Origin: DASSNR01 sp036278935
GTDB taxonomy: Bacteria; Gemmatimonadota; Gemmatimonadetes; Gemmatimonadales; Gemmatimonadaceae
Reading direction: 5' to 3'
DNA: 44,873 nucleotides
Assembly: GCA_036278935.1 (NCBI GenBank)
Contig: DASUKA010000156.1
Span: 1 to 44,873 of the forward strand
Shown here: piece by piece, positions 8,426 to 17,278 of the stretch
Layout of the letters: the number at the start of each line of letters is the position of its first letter
Numbering within the stretch: position 1 is the first letter of the stretch
The notes under the pieces: model-generated
Database searches by the model: none
The model's input: only the letters and a program-made list of their open reading frames with translations
Told to the model about the DNA's origin: nothing
Position numbers and translations under genes: made by a program

Positions 8426-8932
8426 TTACAACACCTTCTTGATCGCCGCCTCCAGATTCTGATCGCCGCCGAGGCCCGTGTACACCACCTTGCCGGCCTT
8501 GTTGATGACCACCACGTACGAGGTCGCGGGCACGTTGTACGCCGTCGTCGCGTTGCCCTTGCGATCGTAGAGGATCGTGTGGTGGAAGTCGTGCTTCTTC
8601 GCGTAGCGCTGCACGAGCTTCGGGGATTCGTTCACCGAGACCGCCACGCCGAGAAACTGGACCTGCTGGCCATACTTCTTCTGCATGGCCAGCAGGGAGG
8701 GCTCGAGCTCGCGGCAGTTGGGGCACCAGGTGGCCCAGAACTCGATGAGCACCGGCGACTTGCCGATATACTCGCTCAGATTCGCGGGCTTACCGTCCAG
8801 TGTTTCGAGCCGGGCGGTGGGAGCGGTGGCACCGACATCGATGCCGATGGTCTGCGCGTGGACGGCGGGCGCCGCCACCATTCCGGCCGAGACGAGCGCC
8901 GCGGCCGCCAAGCAGAAGGAAAATCGTCTCAT
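8426..8932 (-). CDS. Exported TlpA-like thioredoxin-fold protein
   Basis: This 168-residue protein has a Sec signal peptide (cleavage expected after AVHA, residue 26) and a TlpA/ResA-type thioredoxin domain. The redox motif is WCPNC (C70 and C73), followed later by the cis-proline loop NVPATSYVVV. It should act in the periplasm in disulfide reduction or cytochrome c maturation. Its ATG overlaps the TGA of the CcdA-like gene upstream by 4 bp, so the two are translationally coupled. The membrane protein would supply electrons to this domain. Together they correspond to the beta and C-terminal parts of DsbD split into two genes. Confidence 0.88.
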   Translation of the reverse strand: MRRFSFCLAAAALVSAGMVAAPAVHAQTIGIDVGATAPTARLETLDGKPANLSEYIGKSPVLIEFWATWCPNCRELEPSLLAMQKKYGQQVQFLGVAVSVNESPKLVQRYAKKHDFHHTILYDRKGNATTAYNVPATSYVVVINKAGKVVYTGLGGDQNLEAAIKKVL

Positions 8933-9657
8933 ATCAACAGTTGCCCCATCTGAATGAGATAATACTCGGCCACGCCGAGCATGAGGATCGCAAAGCCGCG
9001 CTTGATCCAGAGCATCCACGGACCGGCCTTCGGAAGCGTCGAGACCGCTCCGGCAAAGAGGCCAACGACCACGAGGAGCGTGCTCATCCCAAGCGAGAAC
9101 GCGAAGAGATAGACGAAACCGAGCACGGCGCTCTTGGTGGTTGCCACCCAGGTAAGCACGGCCGCCATAACCGGCGCCGAGCAGGGAGCGGCCACGAGGC
9201 CGGAGACGGCCCCCATCCCGAAGGTGCCCGCCACGCGTCCCCGGCTGCTGCCGCCACCCACCATCGAGGCGCGCTGGATGATGGATTGCGGCAGCCGCAC
9301 CGGAATCACGTCCAGCATGGCCAGCGCAAAGAGCAGCAGCAAGTTCGCCATGGCCAAGTAGAGCCATGGATTGGTGCTCACCGAGCCGAAGAGCGTTCCC
9401 GAGAGTCCCGCGAAGAGGCCGAGCGCGGAGTATGCGAGCGCCAGCCCCAGCACGTAGCTTGCCGTGAGCACGAGCGGGCGCCACCGGCGGCCGCCCAACG
9501 TGCGCTCGGCCGTCTGGCCGCCCACGAGCGACGCCGTGATCGGGATCATCGGGTAGAGGCACGGGGTGAGGCTCGTCAGCACGCCTCCCAGAAAGAGCAG
9601 CGGGAGGGCCAGCGCCGGGTTCGCGGAAAGGAGCGTGGAGAGGTTGGAGAAGTGCAT
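8929..9657 (-). CDS. CcdA/DsbD-beta-like transmembrane electron carrier
   Basis: The protein has about six hydrophobic spans and two conserved Cys-Pro-type membrane motifs, LTSLTPCLYPMIPIT and VAAPCSAPVMAAVLT, which form the redox pair of DsbD-beta/CcdA proteins. It would pass electrons from cytosolic thioredoxin across the inner membrane to the TlpA-like protein encoded next. The start is ATG 9657 (MHFSNLSTLL). The frame extends to 9729, but the added residues are charged and repeat-like. The stop shares four bases with the start of the downstream gene. Confidence 0.88.
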   Translation of the reverse strand: MHFSNLSTLLSANPALALPLLFLGGVLTSLTPCLYPMIPITASLVGGQTAERTLGGRRWRPLVLTASYVLGLALAYSALGLFAGLSGTLFGSVSTNPWLYLAMANLLLLFALAMLDVIPVRLPQSIIQRASMVGGGSSRGRVAGTFGMGAVSGLVAAPCSAPVMAAVLTWVATTKSAVLGFVYLFAFSLGMSTLLVVVGLFAGAVSTLPKAGPWMLWIKRGFAILMLGVAEYYLIQMGQLLI

Positions 9658-9841
9658 GCTACCAACAATAACTCGCGTGGCCCGCTGCTGTTCCCGGCGC
9701 ACCGGCCGGCCCGGCCCACGCGCAGCCATGGGCTGCCGGGAGCGTGTGCCCGGTGCGCCGGCGGGCGGGGCGCGGCGGCGGTGCGACCGTCATTAGATTG
9801 ACGGACGCCTGTCTATCCCCGGCTGTCCATCGAGAGCCCTC

Positions 9842-10282
9842 ATGCTTCAGCGATTCCCGTGGCGCGCGCTCTGCGTCGCGCTCTGCGCCCTTCCACTGGC
9901 CTGCAACACCACCAGCGCGCCCGTAGCCCAGTCGACCGTCGCCGGCGTCTACACCCTCCAGAGCATCGCCAACCTGCCGCTCCCCGCTCCGGCAACCGGA
10001 GCGGAGTTCGCCGGCCCGCTGGGCGACAGCGTCGTTGTGCTGAATGGGCGGCTGGTCCTCGGCGACAGCGCCCGCGCGTCGTCCGAGGTGTCGTACGTCT
10101 ACGCGAACAGCCCCGGCCAGCAGCACTCGGTGCAACTGCTCGGGAGCTATTGGGCCGTATCCGGTGACACGCTGCGCATTGCCAACGACCCCGCTGGTAC
10201 CTCGAACGCCGTCTTCGGGAACCTGGGCCTTGGCGCCGTCCAGCTCTTCATCCACGACGTGCCCTGGGTATTCGTTCGGTAG
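9842..10282 (+). CDS. Small lipoprotein of unknown function
   Basis: This 146-residue protein has a lipoprotein signal (LPLACNTT, lipid-attached Cys at residue 21). The mature part is probably a small beta-sandwich or barrel: VAGVYTLQSIANLPLP, DSVVVLNGRLVLGDSARASS, GSYWAVSGDTLRIAND. This pattern, with the VAGVYTL opening and a GDTL turn, recurs in lipoproteins of uncharacterised families. No catalytic motif is visible. It stands alone, 89 bp before glgE. Confidence 0.75.
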   Translation: MLQRFPWRALCVALCALPLACNTTSAPVAQSTVAGVYTLQSIANLPLPAPATGAEFAGPLGDSVVVLNGRLVLGDSARASSEVSYVYANSPGQQHSVQLLGSYWAVSGDTLRIANDPAGTSNAVFGNLGLGAVQLFIHDVPWVFVR

Positions 10283-10371
10283 CGCGCAGCATCCATCCAT
10301 GCGCGCCGCTGCCGCGCCTGCTCATCGCTCGGCCGGTTTCTTGCGCAGCGTAATGCGCGTCAGACTATCTC

Positions 10372-12405
<2,034 letters not shown>

Positions 12406-12410
12406 GGAGC

Positions 12411-12541
12411 ACAGTGGGTCAGTTGCTCAGTGAGTCAATGGGTGAGGAACGGCTAGGGTGTAAGGGAGTAGGGTGTCGGGTAGGTAGGCGGAGAACCCCT
12501 CGCCCATAGCTGTTCCCCTACACCCCACACCCTCCACCCTG
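12411..12541. repeat. Inverted degenerate GGGTGT repeat between glgE and treS
   Basis: GGGTGTAAGGGAGTAGGGTG (about 12456-12475) and its continuation GTCGGGTAGG are followed by a complementary C-rich arm, CCTACACCCCACACCCTCC (about 12518-12536), so the spacer can fold back. The left arm matches the copy at 385-423. The first part (12414-12435) consists of GTCAGTTG/CTCAGTGA octamers like those near 6275-6305. Confidence 0.6.
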
Positions 12542-12553
12542 TCTTCTGCCCCC

Positions 12554-14215
12554 ATGCCCCTCGGTTCCGACCCGCTCTGGTTCAAGGACGCGATCATCTA
12601 CGAGATCCCTATCAAGTCCTATCGCGATAGCAATCGTGATGGCTTTGGCGATTTCGCCGGTCTGCTGGAGAAGCTCGACTACATCGAGTGGCTCGGCGTC
12701 ACCTGCCTCTGGCTCCTCCCGTTCTACCCGTCGCCGCTGCGCGACGACGGGTACGACATCTCCATGTACGAGGCGATCAACCCCACCTTCGGTACGATCG
12801 ATGATTTCCGCCGCTTCCTGGATGAGGCGCATCGCCGGGGCATCCGTGTCATCACCGAGCTGGTGATCAACCACACCTCCGATCAGCATCCCTGGTTCCA
12901 GGCGGCGCGCCTGGCGCCGCCGGGCTCCCCCGAGCGCGACTTCTATGTCTGGAGCGATACTCCCGAGCGCTACCAGGACGCCCGCATCATCTTCACCGAC
13001 ACCGAGCGGTCGAACTGGACGTGGGATGCGGTGGCGAACGCCTACTACTGGCACCGCTTCTTCAGCCATCAGCCGGACCTGAACTTCGACAACCCGCTCG
13101 TGCGCGAAGAAGTGATGAAGGTGATGCGTTTCTGGTTCCGCATGGGGGTGGACGGGATGCGGCTGGATGCCGTGCCGTACCTGGTGGAGCGCGAGAGCAC
13201 AAACTGCGAGAACCTCCCGGAGACGCACGCGGTGCTCAGGGAGATGCGCGCCGCGCTCGATGCGGAGTTCCCCGATCGCATCTTCCTCGCCGAGGCGAAT
13301 CAGTGGCCCACGGATGTGCGTCCGTACTTTGGCGAGGGGGACGAGTGCCACATGGCGTTCCACTTCCCGCTCATGCCGCGCATGTTCATGGCGGTGCGGC
13401 GTGAGGACCGGAGCCCGATCGTGGACATTCTCGCGCAGACGCCGGCGATTCCGGATACCTGCCAGTGGGCGCTCTTTCTGCGGAACCACGACGAGCTGAC
13501 GCTGGAGATGGTGACCGACGACGAGCGGGACTACATGTACCGCGAGTACGCCAACGATCCGCGTATGCGGCTCAACATCGGGATCCGGCGCCGGCTCGCG
13601 CCGCTCATGGACAACGGGCGCCGGCAGATGGAGCTCATGAACGCGCTCATCCTATCCATGCCCGGCACGCCGATCCTCTACTATGGTGACGAGATCGGCA
13701 TGGGCGACAACGTCTACCTGGGCGACCGGAACGGCGTGCGCACGCCGATGCAGTGGAACGGCTCGTGGAATGCGGGCTTCTCCGATACCGATCCGGCCGC
13801 GCTCTACAGCCCGGTGATCGCCGATCCGGTCTACGGCTACCAGGCGGTGAACGTCGCGGCCGGCGAGCGGACGCAGACCTCGCTGCTCCGATGGATGCGG
13901 CGGACGATCGGTGTGCGGAAGCAGCATCTGGCATTCGGGCGCGGGAGCTTCGAGATGCTCCTCCCGGAGAACCGGAAGGTGCTCGCCTACCTGCGGCGGT
14001 ACGAGAGCGAGACCATCCTCTGCGTGAGCAACCTCTCGCGCTTCGTGCAGCCCGTGGAGATCAATCTGCAGCGCTTCGTGGGACTGGTGCCGGTGGAGCT
14101 GATCGGCAACGTGCCCTTCCCACCGATCACGGAGCAGCCGTACTTCCTCGCGCTCGGTCCGCACAACTTCTACTGGTTTCGGCTCGTGCCGCCGGAGGCG
14201 GCGCCCACCGCATGA
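12554..14215 (+). CDS. treS: Trehalose synthase (maltose alpha-D-glucosyltransferase)
   Basis: The 553-residue protein starts WFKDAIIYEIPIKSYRDSN, the TreS hallmark. GH13_16 catalytic residues are D205 (GMRLDAVPYL), E247 (IFLAEANQWP) and D313 (LRNHDELTLEM). The spacing fits characterised TreS. It interconverts trehalose and maltose, giving maltose to the maltokinase encoded next. The stop TGA overlaps the ATG of mak, so the two are coupled. In many bacteria the kinase is fused to TreS, whereas here it is a separate protein. Confidence 0.95.
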   Translation: MPLGSDPLWFKDAIIYEIPIKSYRDSNRDGFGDFAGLLEKLDYIEWLGVTCLWLLPFYPSPLRDDGYDISMYEAINPTFGTIDDFRRFLDEAHRRGIRVITELVINHTSDQHPWFQAARLAPPGSPERDFYVWSDTPERYQDARIIFTDTERSNWTWDAVANAYYWHRFFSHQPDLNFDNPLVREEVMKVMRFWFRMGVDGMRLDAVPYLVERESTNCENLPETHAVLREMRAALDAEFPDRIFLAEANQWPTDVRPYFGEGDECHMAFHFPLMPRMFMAVRREDRSPIVDILAQTPAIPDTCQWALFLRNHDELTLEMVTDDERDYMYREYANDPRMRLNIGIRRRLAPLMDNGRRQMELMNALILSMPGTPILYYGDEIGMGDNVYLGDRNGVRTPMQWNGSWNAGFSDTDPAALYSPVIADPVYGYQAVNVAAGERTQTSLLRWMRRTIGVRKQHLAFGRGSFEMLLPENRKVLAYLRRYESETILCVSNLSRFVQPVEINLQRFVGLVPVELIGNVPFPPITEQPYFLALGPHNFYWFRLVPPEAAPTA

Positions 14216-15915
14216 GCGATGTGTCACACTCGCCTGATGGTGGCCCGGGAGCCGATGCTGCGCCGCCGATGATCCGGGTGCAGGGCGCGCTCGACTCCGC
14301 GCTCGCGCCGGAGTCGCTTGCCACCATCGGCGTGCCGGACATCGCGCGCTTTCTCGCACGCCAGCGCTGGTTCGGCGGCAAGGGGCGGGTGGTGACATCG
14401 GCCGTCATGCGCGACGTCGTGCCGCTCGCGTGGGCGAGCTACCGCGCCGCCGCCGTGCGCCTGGAGGTGGGATCGGACAACGGGGGCGTGGCGCAGTACC
14501 AGCTCCTGCTCGGCGTGCAGGCGGTGGCGGACGCGCCCGCAACGCGCTCTCAATCGGCGCTCGCGCGCGTGGAATCCAGCGAGGAAGGCGCGGGCGTGCT
14601 CATCGATGCCACCCGGGATCCGCACTTCCGGTCGCTGCTCGGCGTGGCATTCCGGGAGGGGGCGGTGTTCGACACGCACCGCGCGCGCTGGAGCGTGGAA
14701 CCGATCGCGGTGCCTGGTGAATGGATCGCGATGGACGCTGAGACGCGCGTGATCAGCGCTGAGCAGAGCAACACGTCCATCGTCTACGGCGACCGCGCGA
14801 TCCTCAAGCTCTTTCGCCGGCTCGAGCCCGGGGAGCAACCGGATGTCGAGATCGGCCGCTTCCTCACCACGCGCACCGCGTTTCGCAATACGCCGGAGCT
14901 GCTCGGCGTTATCACCTTCGCGTGGCATGGCGCGACGAGCGTGGCCGGCATACTCCAACGCTTCATCCCCGGCGCGGAGGACGCATGGAGCTACGCGCTC
15001 GCGGCAGCGCGCCGGGCCGCGCACGGAACGGGCGGAATGGCCGGGGGGCGCGGAGCAGGTGAGGGGAGCGAAGCCGGCTCGGCACCTGCGGGATCGTTCG
15101 CGGGCGACGCCTTCCGGCTGGGACGCGTGACACGCGCGCTGCACGACGCCCTGGCGTCCGAGGCCGACGAGCCCGCGTTCGCCCCGGAGCGCGTCACCCG
15201 GGCGGACATCGAGGCGTGGAGCGACGGCACGCGCCGCTCTATCGACTCAGCCTTCGAGCTGCTCCAAGCCCGCCTCTCGGCCGGGTCGCTCGATACGCAG
15301 ACGACAGCTGCCGCGCGCGCGCTCCTGGGCCGGCGCGCCGCGTTCGATGAACGGGTGGATACGCTCGTGGGCGGGGTGGACGACGACGCCGGGCTGCGCA
15401 TCCGCGTGCATGGCGACTACCACCTGGGGCAGCTGCTGCGTACGCCGGATAGTGACTTCCTGGTGATCGACTTCGAGGGAGAGCCGGCTCGTGCATTGGA
15501 GGCACGCCGTGCAAAGCAGAGCCCGCTCCGCGACGTGGCGGGGATGCTGCGGTCGTTTGCGTACGCAGCGGCGACCGCGGCCCGCGAAGCGACAGGACGC
15601 ACCGTGAACCCCGAGGTGGAGCGCGCTACGGCCCGCTGGGAGCGCGCGGCACGCGAAGCCTTTCTGAGGGGCTACCTGGGCGCGGACGCCTCAGCGGCCG
15701 GTGCGCCCGCATCGCACTCGCCCACAGGCAACGGCGCGACGCCTGTCGCATGGAGCGAGGGGGCCGGCACGCTGCTCCCGCGCGCGAGCGAGCACGTGCA
15801 GGCGCTGCTCGCGCTGTTCGAGACGGAGAAGGTGTTCTACGAGCTGGCGTACGAGCTGAACAACCGGCCGGAGTGGGTGTGGATCCCGATGCGAGGGGTG
15901 GCGCGGTTGCTGTAG
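14212..15915 (+). CDS. mak: Maltokinase
   Basis: The 567-residue protein has the Mak/Pep2 layout. An N-terminal cap contains RFLARQRWFGGKGR. The kinase-like fold has the ATP-binding lysine in RAILKLFRRLEPG (K199), the catalytic Asp402 in RVHGDYHLGQLL, and metal-binding D420 in VIDFEGEPARAL. SPLRDVAGMLRSFAYA is also conserved in the family. It phosphorylates maltose to maltose-1-phosphate for GlgE using ATP. The ATG overlaps the treS stop by 4 bp. A glycine-rich insert (about residues 270-295) is unusual and probably a surface loop. Confidence 0.93.
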   Translation: MSDVSHSPDGGPGADAAPPMIRVQGALDSALAPESLATIGVPDIARFLARQRWFGGKGRVVTSAVMRDVVPLAWASYRAAAVRLEVGSDNGGVAQYQLLLGVQAVADAPATRSQSALARVESSEEGAGVLIDATRDPHFRSLLGVAFREGAVFDTHRARWSVEPIAVPGEWIAMDAETRVISAEQSNTSIVYGDRAILKLFRRLEPGEQPDVEIGRFLTTRTAFRNTPELLGVITFAWHGATSVAGILQRFIPGAEDAWSYALAAARRAAHGTGGMAGGRGAGEGSEAGSAPAGSFAGDAFRLGRVTRALHDALASEADEPAFAPERVTRADIEAWSDGTRRSIDSAFELLQARLSAGSLDTQTTAAARALLGRRAAFDERVDTLVGGVDDDAGLRIRVHGDYHLGQLLRTPDSDFLVIDFEGEPARALEARRAKQSPLRDVAGMLRSFAYAAATAAREATGRTVNPEVERATARWERAAREAFLRGYLGADASAAGAPASHSPTGNGATPVAWSEGAGTLLPRASEHVQALLALFETEKVFYELAYELNNRPEWVWIPMRGVARLL

Positions 15916-15987
15916 GTGGTGGGGCGACGCGGATGGAAAGCGGGGAGCTCCGCGTGCGCGATGATGCTCGACGAACCCGCCGCCGAC

Positions 15988-16440
15988 TCAGAACAACCGC
16001 TCGTCCCACGGCACCGCGAACGGCGCCGAGACGATGATGCGACCCGCCGCGGAATGCGTGGGATTGATAAGCACCGTACGCCCCACCGGGCGACACGGGA
16101 TCGCCGGCACCACCAGCACCGCCGACCGTCCGTCCGCCAGCCAGGCGTCGCCAAAGGCGCGCGCCTCGGCTGAGTCCCTGGCGTCCCAGCCCGGCAGCGC
16201 ATCAGGGTCGAGCATCTCGACCAGCGTGTCGGGCGCCTCGATCCGCACCGCGTGATGCGGCCCGGGAAGCGTGCGCGGACGCATGGCATGCGCCAGCACC
16301 TCGAGAACGGCCCCGGCAAAGGAATCGGCCGCATAGATGACCGCGCGCCCGGCGGAGTTCCACCGGGCGCCCTGACGCTGTGCCCCCGCCCCATCGTAGG
16401 GCGGGTGACGAACCTTGCACACTCGGTACGCCACCAGCAT
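15988..16440 (-). CDS. RES-domain toxin (NAD+-degrading type)
   Basis: This 150-residue protein carries the RES family features. The opening is YRVCKVRH, followed by GARWNSAGRAVIYAADS, the Glu-containing helix AGAVLEVLAH, and the C-terminal part IIVSAPFAVPWDERLF. The conserved Arg26, Tyr36 and Glu47 match the residues needed in characterised RES toxins, which use up cellular NAD+. The ATG shares one base with the TGA of the upstream antitoxin (TGATG), the usual Xre-RES order. The pair lies antisense in the glucan cluster between mak and glgX. The toxicity and the partner relation are inferred from the family. Confidence 0.88.
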   Translation of the reverse strand: MLVAYRVCKVRHPPYDGAGAQRQGARWNSAGRAVIYAADSFAGAVLEVLAHAMRPRTLPGPHHAVRIEAPDTLVEMLDPDALPGWDARDSAEARAFGDAWLADGRSAVLVVPAIPCRPVGRTVLINPTHSAAGRIIVSAPFAVPWDERLF

Positions 16441-16874
16441 CAGACGGGCAGCGCGTACTCGATTTTCAGCAGCAGATCTTCCACCTCACGGGCGCCAAGC
16501 TCGCTCCGCGCCAGCTCCACGGGCTGCTTCCCCTCGAGCTGCGGTTGCGGACTGGTCAGGAACTCGCGCGCCAGCGCCGGGCTCTCCCATACCTGCTCGG
16601 CCAGCGCCACGATGCGGGCCAGCCGCTCCAGACGCTCGCTCTCTTCGGCGGTGAGCCGCTGCCGGCGATGTAGGGTGGTGCGCGGCACGATCCGGTACTT
16701 GAACTCGCTCGCGCCAGGCCGGTCGCCCGCCACGTAGCGAACCACCGCGTCGAGCGCCCGTACCGGCAGCCCATTCTCCACCGCGTGACGCAACTCGGCC
16801 ACGGTGCGCACCCTGCGCCCCAGCGCCGGATAGCCGCCCAGGATGCGGGCCACACTCGGTGCGCTCACGACCAT
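16440..16874 (-). CDS. Xre/MbcA/ParS-type antitoxin
   Basis: The C-terminal half (LARIVALAEQVWESPALARE and following residues, ending VEDLLLKIEYALPV) is the MbcA/ParS/Xre toxin-binding domain. The N-terminal half is a short helical DNA-binding region. It should bind the RES toxin and repress its own promoter. The start is chosen at ATG 16874 because GGAGGAG lies four bases upstream. The longer frame from 16904 would run through that ribosome binding site. The mature length is 144 residues. The palindrome at 16941-16956 in its promoter is the likely operator. Confidence 0.87.
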   Translation of the reverse strand: MVVSAPSVARILGGYPALGRRVRTVAELRHAVENGLPVRALDAVVRYVAGDRPGASEFKYRIVPRTTLHRRQRLTAEESERLERLARIVALAEQVWESPALAREFLTSPQPQLEGKQPVELARSELGAREVEDLLLKIEYALPV

Positions 16875-16913
16875 TGCTCCTCCGGGAGATTCCCAACTGG
16901 ACATATTTTGTGC

Positions 16914-16923
16914 CCCATATGGG
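16914..16923. promoter_or_regulatory. Small palindrome CCCATATGGG in the antitoxin leader
   Basis: This perfect 10-bp palindrome lies between the predicted -10 and the antitoxin start. It may be an accessory operator half or chance. Confidence 0.3.
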
Positions 16924-16933
16924 CATGACGGAA

Positions 16934-16960
16934 CTTATATCTCGTGCGCGCACGAGTCAA
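16934..16960 (-). promoter_or_regulatory. Toxin-antitoxin promoter with palindromic operator
   Basis: On the minus strand TTGACT (16960-16955) and TATAAG (16939-16934) are 15 bp apart. The perfect 16-bp palindrome CTCGTGCGCGCACGAG (16941-16956) fills the spacer and touches the -35. A repressor bound here would block RNA polymerase, as expected of autoregulation by an Xre antitoxin. Confidence 0.6.
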
Positions 16961-17163
16961 GCCGCGTACCGCACCTCGAACCATTTCCCGCCTGCCCGGC
17001 CCGGCACCGCAGCGACCGGCACGCGTCTCCCGCCTCCGGTCCCCGCGAATACATTGCGGCACGCGCCGAGTGTTCGTCCGGGGCCATCAAACCGCAACGC
17101 CGCATTCATCTCCAACCGTCAACCCAATACCCCAGCGCATCCCGAGGCATCTTATGACCTTCC

Positions 17164-17275
17164 TCTCTCGCCTCTCGCCTTTCGCCCCTCGCCTCTCGCC
17201 CCTCGCCTTTCGCCCCTCGCCTCTCGCCTTTCGCCCCTTGCCTCTCGCCTTTCGCCCCTTGCCTCTCGCCCCCCG
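17164..17275. repeat. Heptanucleotide tandem repeat just before glgX
   Basis: Sixteen consecutive 7-bp units of the form CCTCTCG, CCTTTCG, CCCCTCG or CCCCTTG end three bases before the glgX ATG. The period is exact with no indel, and substitutions fall in the middle positions only. The array occupies the place where a ribosome binding site would be expected. Confidence 0.9.
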
Positions 17276-17278
17276 CTG

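Noticed and set aside
17164..17275. CRISPR array
   Set aside because: Units are 7 bp with no spacers and there are no cas genes. It is a simple tandem repeat.
16859..17278. N-terminal extension of GlgX by about 140 residues
   Set aside because: The added residues are a direct read of the heptamer repeat and the toxin-antitoxin promoter. The conserved domain begins at 17279.
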